A DNA stretch of 16,361 nucleotides from Thermoplasmata archaeon (GTDB taxonomy: Archaea; Thermoplasmatota; Thermoplasmata; Thermoplasmatales; Thermoplasmataceae): contig JAJYVJ010000027.1 in NCBI GenBank assembly GCA_021792045.1, forward strand, positions 1 through 16,361, given 5' to 3'. Below are positions 1 to 7,128 of the stretch, in pieces. A model generated the notes under the pieces. The model saw only the letters and a program-made list of their open reading frames with translations, searched no databases and was not told the DNA's origin. The position numbers were made by a program, and so were the translations under genes. Within the stretch, counting starts at the first letter, position 1. Every line of letters begins with the position of its first letter.

Positions 1-24
1 ATAACCAGACCGATAGAAGAGGAA

Positions 25-513
25 ATGATCTTAAACAAGAAAAGGATATCCGCCAAAGATCGCGCAATGGTTCAGAAACTAAAAAAAGAGCTTGAAGAGA
101 CCAAATGGTCTCTGAAGGAGTACAAGGATCTCTATGTCAGGCAACTGGCAGAAATGGAGAATTACGAAAAGGCAAAAGAACGAGAAATAGCTCAGATAAC
201 AAAGAGCGCAGGCAAAGATATAATAAAAGACCTATTGCCGTTGCTTGATACGATTGATGCAGCCATGTTAAAATCCGAAAATGGCCACGAACTCACGGTA
301 GTGAGAGATCAGTTGATAAAGATCCTCGGGACGTATGGTTTCTCTTCCATTGATGCTAAAGGAAAGAAATTTGACCCGTATTTGCACGAAGCAGTCGCTG
401 TAGTTCAGAATGACCAGGATGGAATAATAGTCGACGAAGTGCAGAAAGGTTACAAAATAAACAATGAGGTTATAAGAACTTCGAAAGTAGTAGTAGGAAA
501 AAAAGGTGAATAA
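25..513 (+). CDS. grpE: GrpE, nucleotide exchange factor of DnaK (5' end uncertain)
   Basis: GrpE speeds ADP release from DnaK in the cytoplasm, letting substrate go. Residues 15-60 are a charged coiled coil containing [14 protein letters not shown], the counterpart of the AEMENLRRR helix of bacterial GrpE. Residues 66-80 ([15 protein letters not shown]) match the following helix, and the C-terminal beta domain has FDPYLHEAV (116-124) and [18 protein letters not shown] (140-157), the most conserved GrpE block. The 162 aa length is slightly short. The reading frame stays open back to base 1 (it reads ITRPIEEE before the ATG), and the AGAGG at 18-22 is too close to this ATG to serve it, so translation may begin upstream of the window. 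dnaK follows after 2 nt. Confidence 0.93.
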   Translation: MILNKKRISAKDRAMVQKLKKELEETKWSLKEYKDLYVRQLAEMENYEKAKEREIAQITKSAGKDIIKDLLPLLDTIDAAMLKSENGHELTVVRDQLIKILGTYGFSSIDAKGKKFDPYLHEAVAVVQNDQDGIIVDEVQKGYKINNEVIRTSKVVVGKKGE

Positions 514-515
514 TA

Positions 516-2393
516 ATGGCAAAGATAATAGGAATAGATTTGGGAACTAGTAATTCAGCTGCGGCTGTAGTCATTTCAGGAAAACCAACGGTGATTCCGA
601 GCTCTGAAGGTGTCTCCCTGGGAGGGAAGGCATTTCCGAGTTACGTTGCCTTCACAAAAGAAGGCGATTTGCTTGTAGGGGAACCTGCCAAAAGACAGGC
701 GCTACTGAATCCTGAGGGAACTGTTTTCGCAGCTAAAAGGAAAATGGGCACGGACTTTAAGTACAAGATTTATGGCAAAGAGTACACGCCTCAACAGATA
801 TCTGCGTTCATCCTCCAGAAAATAAAGAGGGATGCTGAAGCTTTTCTGGGAGATACTGTGAGTGAAGCCGTAATCACTGTGCCAGCGTACTTTAATGACA
901 ATCAAAGACAGGCGACAAAGGACGCAGGAGTCATTGCCGGTTTAAATGTAAAGAGGATAATTAACGAACCTACGGCCGCTTCCCTTGCGTACGGTCTAGA
1001 CAAACTTAACCAGTCGATGAAGATTCTTGTTTTCGATCTTGGAGGTGGAACTCTGGATGTCACCATCATGGATTTCGGAGAAGGTTTGTTTGAAGTTATA
1101 TCGACATCTGGAGACACGGCCCTTGGCGGGACTGATATGGATGAGGCTATCATAAAATTCCTCGTTGATGATTTCAAAGCAAAGGAAGGAGTCGACCTAT
1201 CAAAGGATCAGAACGCTTATATAAGGCTTAAAGACGCCGCTGAAAAGGCAAAGATTGAGCTTTCGTCCACACTAACTTCAGAAATTGATTTACCATACAT
1301 AACTGCTACCCAAACCGGACCAAAACATCTCAAGTACACGCTGACAAGGGCTAAGCTTGAAGAGCTTATTGCACCGATAGTACAGAAGTGCAAGACACCA
1401 CTAGACAAGGCCATAGAGGAGGGAAAGCTCTCAAAGGCCGATATAAATAAGATTATCCTTGTGGGAGGCCCAACAAGGATGCCTATGGTGAAGAAATTCA
1501 TAGAAGATTACTTTGGTAAGAAGGCAGAAGGAGGCGTTGATCCTATGGAGTGCGTGGCCATAGGAGCGGCTATACAAGGTGCAGTTTTATCCGGAGACAT
1601 TAAGGACATCATACTTCTTGATGTGACGCCATTGACTCTTGGTATAGAAACACTTGGGGGCGTTGCAACACCCATAATACCTGCAAATACAACGATTCCG
1701 ACAAAAAAATCACAGATATTTACAACTGCGGCTGATATGCAGACAGCAGTAACTATACACATAGTTCAAGGAGAACGTGCGATGGCTGCCGACAACGTTT
1801 CCCTTGGAATGTTTAATCTTGTGGGCTTACCGCCCGCACCGAGGGGAATTCCCCAGATAGAGGTAACTTTTGACATTGACGTTAATGGGATTCTTAATGT
1901 CTCAGCAGTGGACAAGGGTACGGGAAAGAGCCAGAGCATCACATTGACCGCATCCAATAAACTCTCGAAGGAAGAGATAGAGAAAATGAAAAAAGCTTCT
2001 CAGGAGTTCGCAGAGCAGGACAAGAAAAAGAAAGAGGAGATCGAGAAACTGAACGCCGCGGAAACGCTTGCTTACACTGTGGAAAAGACGGTTAACGATG
2101 CAGGAGACAAAATAGACGAAGGCACAAAAAAAGATGTGCTTGAGAAGGTGAAGGAAATGAGGTCTGCGATCTCTGAGAAGGACCTTCAAAAGGTCGATAC
2201 ACTTTCACAGGAACTTTCAAAGAAAATACAGGAAGTCGGTGCGAAAATGTACCAGCAACCAGGCGGACCAAACACGACAACCGACGCACAGGAAGGAGCG
2301 CAACAGGAACAAAACCAAACGACGCAGGATGACCAGACTGGAAAAAACGAAGATGAAAAAGTGGTAGATGCAGATTATACCGAGAAAAAATAA
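516..2393 (+). CDS. dnaK: DnaK (Hsp70) chaperone
   Basis: ATP-dependent Hsp70 that binds exposed hydrophobic peptides in the cytoplasm. The 625 aa are full length. Phosphate-1 loop [11 protein letters not shown] is at 6-16, [17 protein letters not shown] at 122-138, phosphate-2 [10 protein letters not shown] at 174-183, adenosine motif [10 protein letters not shown] at 314-323, linker [14 protein letters not shown] at 369-382, then the beta-sandwich to about 480, a helical lid, a Q/N/T-rich tail from about 605 and a DADYTEKK end like bacterial DnaK. After RKMG (75-78) it lacks the roughly 24-residue segment found in proteobacterial DnaK, as in Gram-positive and archaeal homologues. The start is fixed by AAGGTGA at 503-509, an archaeal Shine-Dalgarno site 6 nt before the ATG. 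It sits between grpE and dnaJ, 18 nt before the latter. Confidence 0.98.
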   Translation: MAKIIGIDLGTSNSAAAVVISGKPTVIPSSEGVSLGGKAFPSYVAFTKEGDLLVGEPAKRQALLNPEGTVFAAKRKMGTDFKYKIYGKEYTPQQISAFILQKIKRDAEAFLGDTVSEAVITVPAYFNDNQRQATKDAGVIAGLNVKRIINEPTAASLAYGLDKLNQSMKILVFDLGGGTLDVTIMDFGEGLFEVISTSGDTALGGTDMDEAIIKFLVDDFKAKEGVDLSKDQNAYIRLKDAAEKAKIELSSTLTSEIDLPYITATQTGPKHLKYTLTRAKLEELIAPIVQKCKTPLDKAIEEGKLSKADINKIILVGGPTRMPMVKKFIEDYFGKKAEGGVDPMECVAIGAAIQGAVLSGDIKDIILLDVTPLTLGIETLGGVATPIIPANTTIPTKKSQIFTTAADMQTAVTIHIVQGERAMAADNVSLGMFNLVGLPPAPRGIPQIEVTFDIDVNGILNVSAVDKGTGKSQSITLTASNKLSKEEIEKMKKASQEFAEQDKKKKEEIEKLNAAETLAYTVEKTVNDAGDKIDEGTKKDVLEKVKEMRSAISEKDLQKVDTLSQELSKKIQEVGAKMYQQPGGPNTTTDAQEGAQQEQNQTTQDDQTGKNEDEKVVDADYTEKK

Positions 2394-2411
2394 GTGGAGC
2401 GATAGATAGGT

Positions 2412-3524
2412 TTGGCCAAGGATTACTACGAAGTGCTTGGCGTCAGCAAGACTGCCAGCCAGGATGAAATAAAAAAAGCTTTTCGTACACTCGCAAAGAA
2501 ATACCATCCAGATGCAAATCCAGAAAATAAGGAACAGGCGGCAGAAAAGTTCAAAGAGATCAGCGAAGCGTATGAAGTACTCTCTGATGAAAACAAGAGG
2601 AAGATGTACGATCAGACTGGCAGAGTTGATTTCGGGGCCGGCAGATCGGATTTCACCTGGCAGGATTTTTCACACTATGACGATTTTAGTGATTTAAGAG
2701 ATGTATTTAACAGGATATTTGGCGGTAACTTTGGCTTTGGTAGTTCTAACGACTTTTTTTCAGGAATGCAAAACTCTGGCCCGAACCTTGATCTAATCAC
2801 TTCTGTGGACATTGGACTCGAAGAAGCGTATTATGGATCAACACGCATTATAAAATATCAGAGAAATGCGCCGTGCCAGGCATGCAACGGAACTGGGTCC
2901 AAAGACGGAAAGATGGTTACATGCCCAACCTGCCATGGAAGTGGACAGATACGAAATGTGCGAGGGCAGGGGTACTTCAGAATGGTTTCCGTCTCTGTTT
3001 GCCCTACCTGCAATGGACGCGGAACCGTACCGTCCCAACCTTGTCCCGTGTGCAAGGGAAGAGGCTATGTTACGGTGACAGAAAATCTCCAAATAAACAT
3101 TCCTAAAGGAGCACAGGATCAGCTCAGGTTGCGCTTGAGAGGTAAAGGGCAATATAACAACGGCCGTTCTGGAGACTTATACGTTATTTTGAATGTCCGC
3201 GAACCGTCAGGAATCCAGAGATCTGATGACAATCTTTACGTAATCCTCGACATTTCTTTTCCAGAGGCTGCACTTGGAGTGAAGAAACAGATAAAGCTAT
3301 TCAAGGAGGAGTTTGAGGTCAATATACCTGCAGGAACACAGCCAAATGACATAGTAAGGATTAAGGGAAAAGGAATGCCGCACATGAATAGCAGTGGTTC
3401 TGGAGACTTGATGATTAGAATTAAACTGATCGTACCAAAGCATCTTAACTCCACACAAAAGCAACTAATATCGCAGCTATTGGAGGAAAACACAAAAAAG
3501 CATTCGTGGTTTGGAAAATCTTAA
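2412..3524 (+). CDS. dnaJ: DnaJ (Hsp40, type I) co-chaperone, TTG start
   Basis: J-domain protein that delivers substrates to DnaK and stimulates its ATPase. The J domain covers residues 4-68 with HPD at 32-34. A G/F-rich stretch runs from about 75 to 120. The zinc domain has four CxxCxGxG repeats with cysteines at 155/158, 171/174, 197/200 and 211/214. The C-terminal substrate-binding domains contain GDLYVILNV (255-263) and [19 protein letters not shown] (305-323). All type I parts are present in 370 aa. The start is TTG; it gives [11 protein letters not shown], which aligns exactly with the family N-terminus, and no closer ATG exists. The Shine-Dalgarno-like GGAG at 2396-2399 is 12 nt away, so initiation may depend on coupling to dnaK. 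Confidence 0.97.
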   Translation: MAKDYYEVLGVSKTASQDEIKKAFRTLAKKYHPDANPENKEQAAEKFKEISEAYEVLSDENKRKMYDQTGRVDFGAGRSDFTWQDFSHYDDFSDLRDVFNRIFGGNFGFGSSNDFFSGMQNSGPNLDLITSVDIGLEEAYYGSTRIIKYQRNAPCQACNGTGSKDGKMVTCPTCHGSGQIRNVRGQGYFRMVSVSVCPTCNGRGTVPSQPCPVCKGRGYVTVTENLQINIPKGAQDQLRLRLRGKGQYNNGRSGDLYVILNVREPSGIQRSDDNLYVILDISFPEAALGVKKQIKLFKEEFEVNIPAGTQPNDIVRIKGKGMPHMNSSGSGDLMIRIKLIVPKHLNSTQKQLISQLLEENTKKHSWFGKS

Positions 3525-3530
3525 AAGCAC

Positions 3531-3545
3531 AGAAAAGATTATATT
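3531..3545 (+). promoter_or_regulatory. Archaeal promoter (BRE/TATA) of the stress protein gene
   Basis: Purine-rich AGAAAAGA (BRE-like) precedes TTATATT, centred near 3541, about 26 nt before the ATG at 3567. This spacing fits a leaderless transcript and separates the gene from the chaperone operon ending at 3524. Confidence 0.6.
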
Positions 3546-3566
3546 ACTGTTACGTGATATTACTAT

Positions 3567-4001
3567 ATGAAATTTTTCATAGCTTTCGACAATTCAGAAG
3601 GTGCCAAAAAGGCTCTTAAATTTGCAATGAAGTTTAAGCCAATAGCGGATGAATACGTAATCTGCTATATTTCTCCTTTGATAATTGGGGCTGGCCCAAC
3701 CTACGGTTCATATACTCCTCCGACTGTATTCAGCAAAAGCGACAATGCTTCACAGGAAGTACTTAACAGTGCTAAAGAACTGATAGAAACAGAAAATGTA
3801 AACGCCTCGTTCCTTGGGCTTGAGGCTTCGGGCGATCAGATTGCCAGGGTTATGACGAATGCTGCAATAGAAAGAGGTGCAGACGTGATAATTACGGGGA
3901 CAAGGAAACTTTCGGGGCTCAGTAAGGTATTCCTTGGTTCAATCAGTTCGGAAATAGTGAAACTAAGTACTCTTCCCGTCTTGGTTATTCCTCCTGGTTA
4001 G
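3567..4001 (+). CDS. Universal stress protein (UspA family)
   Basis: A single-domain Usp of 144 aa, a cytoplasmic alpha/beta nucleotide-binding fold linked to stress responses in many archaea. Visible are the first strand FFIAFDNSEGAKKAL (3-17) with the ATP-pocket Asp8, ADVIITGTRKLSGLSKVFLG (105-124), and the final strand LPVLVIP. The family ATP motif G-x2-G-x9-G-[S/T] reads G111-x2-K114-x9-G124-S125, so the second glycine is replaced by lysine and ATP binding may be altered. It lies just after dnaJ but has its own TATA box with no room for a leader. The next gene converges on it. It could be a stress-induced monocistronic gene; the target is unknown. Confidence 0.9.
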   Translation: MKFFIAFDNSEGAKKALKFAMKFKPIADEYVICYISPLIIGAGPTYGSYTPPTVFSKSDNASQEVLNSAKELIETENVNASFLGLEASGDQIARVMTNAAIERGADVIITGTRKLSGLSKVFLGSISSEIVKLSTLPVLVIPPG

Positions 4002-4004
4002 CCT

Positions 4005-4054
4005 CTTCAGTTAATGCTGAAGCGTACTAGATTTTATGAAAAGATCATTCATAA
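4005..4054. terminator. Two stem-loops between convergent genes
   Basis: CTTCAG (4005-4010) pairs with CTGAAG (4017-4022) across a 6-nt loop, starting 4 nt after the stress protein stop. TTATGAA (4034-4040) pairs with TTCATAA (4048-4054) across a 7-nt loop, lying downstream of the leftward hydrolase gene. The T tracts are short, so a role in transcript 3' ends is only suggested by position. Confidence 0.35.
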
Positions 4055-4066
4055 GGAAGCGTCCCT

Positions 4067-4696
4067 TCAAAACTGTTCTGTATAAAAATCGTTTACGATC
4101 TTAAAGAACTGATCTGTTTGGTCGATGTAAACCGGGTGTTTCGAATTTTTTACAATAACCAGTTTGCAGTTCTTAATCAAATGGGAGTATTCCTTTCCGA
4201 GAGACGGAGGGACAACAATGTCATTTTCGCCCCACACCAGTAATACGGGTGCTTTTATACCTACAAGGTTTTCTTTTTCTGGTTCAAGCCAAGCCGGAGC
4301 AACTGCAACAACACTCTCAATCATGTCAGGGAAAGATAATGCAGCCTTAAGAACCATGCCGCCGCCCATCGATGCACCGAGAACATGGGCATGATCTAGG
4401 CCTATTGCATGCATGTAGTCCCTCAGCATTATCGGTCCGTTCTTCAGGTCTCCTCTATTTATGCCATAAGTAGGGGATGAGGGAGACTTCCCAAAGCCTG
4501 GATAATCGAAAGCGTACACATTCATTGAAAGTTTATCGAATTTCTCGAAAGCACCCACGTCTTTCCAGTTTTGTGATGTGAAAGACCAACCATGCAACAA
4601 CACGATACTTCTCTTGTTTTCATTGCGATATGAAAAACGATGGAAAATACTTGACCCGTTGATATTAATAAAATTCTCTTTAACATCTAACGACAT
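4067..4696 (-). CDS. Alpha/beta hydrolase (serine hydrolase)
   Basis: A compact 209 aa cytoplasmic alpha/beta hydrolase with no signal peptide. The oxyanion motif LLHGWSFTSQNW is at 33-44, FDYPGFGKS at 63-71, the nucleophile elbow GASMGG at 107-112 (Ser109), the acid in WGENDIVVP (Asp159) and the base in SKHP (His187), so the triad is intact. Short length, no cap insertion and the HGWSFTSQNWKDVG / YAFDYPGFGKS pattern resemble the ABHD14/CIB group, but the substrate cannot be read from sequence; an esterase, lipase or acyl-peptide role are all open. It is a single gene facing the stress protein gene. The start at 4696 is supported by a TATA box about 25 nt upstream. Confidence 0.88.
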   Translation of the reverse strand: MSLDVKENFININGSSIFHRFSYRNENKRSIVLLHGWSFTSQNWKDVGAFEKFDKLSMNVYAFDYPGFGKSPSSPTYGINRGDLKNGPIMLRDYMHAIGLDHAHVLGASMGGGMVLKAALSFPDMIESVVAVAPAWLEPEKENLVGIKAPVLLVWGENDIVVPPSLGKEYSHLIKNCKLVIVKNSKHPVYIDQTDQFFKIVNDFYTEQF

Positions 4697-4717
4697 ACAT
4701 CCATTATTTTGAACTTG

Positions 4718-4724
4718 TTATAAA
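4718..4724 (-). promoter_or_regulatory. TATA box of the hydrolase gene
   Basis: On the minus strand CTTTATAAC is centred near 4721, about 25 nt before the ATG at 4696, consistent with a leaderless transcript. Confidence 0.55.
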
Positions 4725-4805
4725 GGATAACGAATTTTCCCACATTGTTCAACTTTGGACCACTTCTCAAAGGATGCGCTCGGATATGGCAACCTATGCT
4801 AATGT

Positions 4806-4813
4806 TTTTATAT
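4806..4813 (+). promoter_or_regulatory. TATA box of the small membrane protein gene
   Basis: TTTTATAT is centred about 24 nt before the ATG at 4834. This supports that start over in-frame ATG codons at 4774 and 4825. Confidence 0.55.
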
Positions 4814-4833
4814 CACATATTTATATGCATGCA

Positions 4834-5367
4834 ATGAGAAAAAAATTATTATTAGTTGGAATAATAATACTTGTTGTTGGGGTAGTTTTTGCTGCCGTTG
4901 GCACTTTCGGCACAGCTCACTTTACATCAGTTTCGACTCTAACGATGACAAAAGATTCTCAAGGAATTTTTGCGTCCAAAGGGATAGAAATCTCATCAGG
5001 CAATCTCTTCACTTTTGAATCAAAATCAAATTCAACCTATCTTGTGAGTTTCAGCGATCTCTCCAATGTAAATTCTTCAAATATTGCGAAATATGAAGTA
5101 CATCCATTGACGAGGACATCAACTGATTCTATCACAAGCTTTGTTTATGATAATATAAGCGGAACTTTTGCCGTAGTATCGTTGTCTTCCTCAGTTTCAT
5201 CGGTCACGGCAGTTCTAGTAACTGATTCCGGAGCCCTAGTTGTAATGGGCCTACTATTGATCCTTGGAATCGTGCTCGCTATAGTTGGGGTCATCATCAC
5301 CATAATAGGGGCAATATTGAAACCAAAGAATGGTAATGGAATGCAAAATTACGGTTTCAACAGATAA
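4834..5367 (+). CDS. Small two-helix membrane protein, unknown function
   Basis: A 177 aa protein of unknown function. Residues 4-24 form a hydrophobic helix after MRKK, which could be an uncleaved anchor or a signal peptide. Residues 30-130 are a Ser/Thr-rich, probably beta-strand region lacking cysteine and most likely outside the cell. Residues 132-162 form one long hydrophobic stretch, followed by a short basic, Asn-rich tail, presumably cytoplasmic. A longer reading frame begins at 4774, but its extra 20 residues are not hydrophobic and the TATA box at 4806-4813 lies inside it, so the ATG at 4834 is preferred. No enzyme motif is seen. It stands alone, divergent from the hydrolase. Confidence 0.8.
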   Translation: MRKKLLLVGIIILVVGVVFAAVGTFGTAHFTSVSTLTMTKDSQGIFASKGIEISSGNLFTFESKSNSTYLVSFSDLSNVNSSNIAKYEVHPLTRTSTDSITSFVYDNISGTFAVVSLSSSVSSVTAVLVTDSGALVVMGLLLILGIVLAIVGVIITIIGAILKPKNGNGMQNYGFNR

Positions 5368-5397
5368 TTCCTAAATGCAAACATGGAGAGGAATGCT

Positions 5398-5404
5398 TAT
5401 ATTT
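5398..5404 (+). promoter_or_regulatory. TATA box of rps17e
   Basis: TTATATTT within GCTTATATTTACATATAAG lies about 40 nt before the ATG at 5443, which predicts a leader of roughly 15-20 nt. A second AT-rich stretch at 5406-5412 could serve instead. Confidence 0.4.
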
Positions 5405-5442
5405 ACATATAAGATGACGTGGAACTTTAGGTTAGATGTTCA

Positions 5443-5673
5443 ATGGGAAGTATAAGGCCTTCAAATGTCAAGAGAATTGCGGAAGAACTGGTAGACAAGA
5501 ATCAAGATCTATTTAATGAAAGTTTTGATAGCAACAAAGCACTCTTAAAAACGTCCATGAAAGATGCGTCAAAGAAAACCGTTAATGCAGTGGCGGGTTA
5601 TGTCACACGGTATGTCATCAAAAAGAGAGTAAAGCACCAGAAGGAAGTAGAAGAAGGATCCGTCTTGAACTAA
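5443..5673 (+). CDS. rps17e: Small ribosomal subunit protein S17e (eS17)
   Basis: A 76 aa archaeal/eukaryal small-subunit protein with no bacterial counterpart. The N-terminal MGSIRPSNVKRIAEELVDK and the central LFNESFDSNKALL match the S17e pattern (IKR-A-E-L, D-F--NK--L). AGYVTRYVIKKRVK (51-64) is the conserved RNA-binding IAGY(V/I)TR segment. The last 12 residues are acidic and variable. It is the clearest core marker that the host is an archaeon. It has its own promoter, and T-rich DNA follows the stop. Confidence 0.93.
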   Translation: MGSIRPSNVKRIAEELVDKNQDLFNESFDSNKALLKTSMKDASKKTVNAVAGYVTRYVIKKRVKHQKEVEEGSVLN

Positions 5674-5674
5674 T

Positions 5675-5698
5675 CCTTTTTCAGATCATTCTATTTTT
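5675..5698 (+). terminator. T-rich termination tract after rps17e
   Basis: Two T5 runs (CCTTTTTC and CTATTTTTG) begin 2 nt after the rps17e stop. Archaeal RNA polymerase stops at such U tracts without a hairpin. Confidence 0.5.
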
Positions 5699-5763
5699 GC
5701 ATCGGGCAAAATCCTGAGTTTCTCTAGTATGAACTGATAAATTATTTCAAGATATTCATTCAT
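5686..5763 (-). CDS. Possible 25-aa small ORF (doubtful)
   Basis: A minus-strand frame reads MNEYLEIIYQFILEKLRIL plus a short acidic end; the frame is also open to a GTG at 5781. The peptide would be an amphipathic helix. It lies downstream of a bidirectional-looking TATA element (5829-5838) and the palindrome at 5802-5817. No ribosome binding site or homologue is recognised, and it overlaps the rps17e terminator, so it may be chance. Confidence 0.15.
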   Translation of the reverse strand: MNEYLEIIYQFILEKLRILPDAKIE

Positions 5764-5817
5764 TTTTGTATCTGTACTCACTGATAATGTATTAATGCAT
5801 CACTGATAACTATCAGT
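5733..5817. repeat. Three ACTGATAA copies ending in a 16-bp palindrome
   Basis: ACTGATAA occurs at 5733-5740, 5780-5787 and 5802-5809. The last copy is followed by its inverse, giving ACTGATA-AC-TATCAGT at 5802-5817. This is operator-like and lies next to the AT-rich promoter element at 5822-5838. Confidence 0.5.
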
Positions 5818-5821
5818 TAAT

Positions 5822-5838
5822 AGAAATATTTTATATAT
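5822..5838 (+). promoter_or_regulatory. Orphan TATA box, possible antisense promoter
   Basis: AGAAATA followed by TTTTATATAT matches an archaeal BRE/TATA pair better than most in this window, yet no rightward gene follows. A transcript from about 5859 would run antisense into the 3' end of the relE-like gene. It could also act leftward as ATATATAAAA. Confidence 0.35.
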
Positions 5839-5860
5839 CTATCGATGATAAGAAAATCGT

Positions 5861-5870
5861 AAAATAAAAA
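5861..5870 (-). terminator. T-rich termination tract of the relBE operon
   Basis: Read on the minus strand this is TTTTTATTTT, starting 24 nt after the toxin stop, a typical archaeal U-tract terminator. Confidence 0.45.
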
Positions 5871-5894
5871 CCAGCGAACACAGACTTAAAAGAT

Positions 5895-6149
5895 CTATCG
5901 TTCGTAGACAGTGCTTCTATGGCCTACCTTCAAGATCAATATTCTAACAGATTTATGCTTAATGTCGAGGATCACTCTATAATCTCCAACTCTTAGCCTA
6001 TAATACGGATATCTAACGAGTTTCTCTACATACCGTTCCGGGTTTATAGATAAAGCATCCACCTTTTCATAAATTCTCTTGGCAATAGATCTGTCTAGGC
6101 TTTTTAGCTGTTTAACGGCAGAAATGGACCAGATAATCTCGTATTCCAT
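5895..6149 (-). CDS. relE: RelE/ParE-family toxin
   Basis: An 84 aa toxin of the RelE fold, which in archaeal relatives cleaves mRNA in the ribosome. Typical parts are YEIIWSISAVKQLKSLD (3-19), IAKRIYEKVDAL (22-33), the basic core YYRLRVGDYRVILDI (49-63) and the C-terminal KVGHRSTVYER (74-84), where R51, R53, R58 and R78 sit at the positions used for RNA binding and catalysis. Nothing is missing, so it is probably active. The ATG overlaps the antitoxin stop by one base (TAATG), the expected antitoxin-first, toxin-second coupling. Confidence 0.92.
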   Translation of the reverse strand: MEYEIIWSISAVKQLKSLDRSIAKRIYEKVDALSINPERYVEKLVRYPYYRLRVGDYRVILDIKHKSVRILILKVGHRSTVYER

Positions 6150-6370
6150 TAAAGCCCAAGATCCTTTTTTACCTGTTCATGTGTGACGAATTTCCCATAT
6201 TCGATTTCTTTTCTAGCTTCTTCTATTTCTGCTATTGTCTGTTCATTAAGTTCGCTAAGGTCCTCAATCATCCTTTCGATCACTTCTTCATAGGTCTCTC
6301 TTGGATGTAATTTCATTGACTGCAGCGTCTTCTTTGTTTCCTCCCTTATCTGTATCGTTGAAACTACCAT
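6149..6370 (-). CDS. relB: RelB-type antitoxin of the relBE pair
   Basis: A 73 aa antitoxin. The N-terminus VSTIQIREETKKTLQSMK (3-20) is a short strand plus helix of ribbon-helix-helix type, followed by HPRETYEEVIERMIED, a pattern common in small archaeal antitoxins. The C-terminal half EIEEARKEIEYGKFVTHEQVKKDLGL looks like the RelB segment that wraps around RelE. The protein therefore has a DNA-binding front and a toxin-neutralising tail. It should repress its own promoter; candidate sites are the ATAGT repeats just upstream. Its minus-strand TATA box lies about 26 nt before the ATG. Confidence 0.88.
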   Translation of the reverse strand: MVVSTIQIREETKKTLQSMKLHPRETYEEVIERMIEDLSELNEQTIAEIEEARKEIEYGKFVTHEQVKKDLGL

Positions 6371-6410
6371 AGTTATCTATAGTGTTCGATAGTATAAAGT
6401 TTTATCTTAT
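6369..6410 (-). promoter_or_regulatory. relBE promoter with 10-bp-spaced ATAGT repeats
   Basis: The TATA box reads ACTTTATACT on the minus strand (6400-6391), preceded by the A-rich BRE-like GATAAAA. Three exact ATAGT pentamers at 6369-6373, 6379-6383 and 6389-6393 start exactly 10 bp apart and fill the space from the TATA box to the start codon. One-helical-turn spacing is how ribbon-helix-helix repressors often bind, so this is a candidate autoregulatory operator. Confidence 0.6.
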
Positions 6411-6877
6411 GGAACTGCAATGTCTTTTGCTTCAACGTCCTAAATTACCAGTTTAACATGTGCCTTATCGTTTGGGCGCAAATAAAATACAATTACAGTA
6501 ACGTGACCTCCCCCCGCTTTCGCAGGGAACTTCCCACTTCAAAGGTTGCTGGCGAAATCTCCATGGGCTTGAATTCCCCTCGGTCCGAAGGTACTCTGTC
6601 CCTGATGCTAAGCCGTATGACTTTACGGATCCAGGCAAGCATGAAGCAATATGCGATCCGACCTGTTTCACTTCTGTCTTCCAGTGGACATCGTAGTTTC
6701 CTTAGTAAAATAATAAACTTTCGCTCGCTTTCATCCACTATATTGCGAAAGGGAAATTCCCGCTCGCAAATGTTAAAGAAACTGCATTAATAATTTTCTG
6801 GGAAAGTCCAGCTTTATCAGGATTTAGTGAAGGCGAATTAGATACGGCATAGTAAAGCAGTCTTTGGCGCTCCGTTT
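6411..6877. other. Gene-poor segment with degraded coding remnants
   Basis: No intact gene is supported between the relBE promoter and the vapBC promoter. The minus strand carries the probable TnpB tail (6493-6648). It also has a start-less open stretch from about 6885 down to a TAG at 6738-6740 that reads like coding sequence (for example NPDKAGLSQKIINAVSL) but is not recognised. The plus-strand frame at 6458-6790 is Ser/Arg-rich and is taken as antisense noise. Confidence 0.5.
6493..6648 (-). pseudogene. Probable C-terminal remnant of an IS200/IS605 TnpB
   Basis: The minus-strand frame ends in LSIRDRVPSDRGEFKPMEI, a 10-residue gap, then SSLRKRGEVTLL and a stop. Many archaeal TnpB proteins end in this style: after the zinc ribbon and the D-x-NAA-NI segment comes a short tail with P-S-x-x-GE-x-x-P-x-E and a final E/G-rich, L-ending stretch. 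The preceding CFMLAWIRKVIRLSI could be a decayed CxxCG...DR.INA.I. No catalytic part of TnpB remains. It is on the same strand as the TnpA relic at 7534-7755, as in IS605. The match is from memory of tail patterns and is uncertain. Confidence 0.4.
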
Positions 6878-6915
6878 GTAAAAATTAATATAATGTTTAA
6901 ACATAAATATATGTT
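6878..6915 (+). promoter_or_regulatory. vapBC promoter with overlapping palindromes
   Basis: TTAATATAA (6885-6893) is centred about 27 nt before the GTG start, after BRE-like GTAAAAA. Between TATA and start lie a perfect 12-bp palindrome ATGTTTAAACAT (6893-6904) and a second inverted repeat AACATA-aata-TATGTT (6900-6915), giving three half-sites ATGTT/AACAT/ATGTT. This is the expected place for VapB or VapBC autorepression. Confidence 0.6.
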
Positions 6916-7128
6916 GTGTCAAAAACTATCACAATTAAAAATTCAGTGTACAATGAGTTAAAAGAGTTTAAGAAAGAAAATGAGAGTTTCAGCGAGCTTC
7001 TGGACAGATTAATCAATTCACAGAGCAAGAAGGATATCCTTAAGTCCCTAAGGGGAAGCATTGAATTTGAAAGTAAGGAGAAAATTTTCAAAGAACTCGA
7101 GGAGAAAAGGTGGGAGAAGAGAGATTGA
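6916..7128 (+). CDS. vapB: VapB-type antitoxin
   Basis: A 70 aa archaeal VapB-like antitoxin. SKTITIKNSVYNELKEFK (2-19) is the short DNA-binding strand-helix element; ESFSELLDRLI (23-33) resembles the ESFSEVI(D/R)RLL motif found in most archaeal antitoxins of this type. The charged C-terminus IFKELEEKRWEKRD should bind the PIN toxin. The GTG start at 6916 is chosen because no in-frame ATG precedes it and the TATA box lies about 27 nt upstream. The stop TGA overlaps the TTG start of vapC by two bases within TTGA. Confidence 0.87.
   Translation: MSKTITIKNSVYNELKEFKKENESFSELLDRLINSQSKKDILKSLRGSIEFESKEKIFKELEEKRWEKRD

Noticed and set aside
4774..4833. Upstream start for the membrane protein
   Set aside because: The extra residues are not signal-like and the TATA box at 4806-4813 lies within them.
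6465..6671. 68-codon minus-strand frame overlapping the TnpB-like tail
   Set aside because: It is the neighbouring frame of the same relic and has no independent support.
6458..6790. 110-codon plus-strand reading frame
   Set aside because: Ser/Arg-rich, no start signals, no family pattern, and antisense to the probable TnpB tail; best read as a shadow frame.
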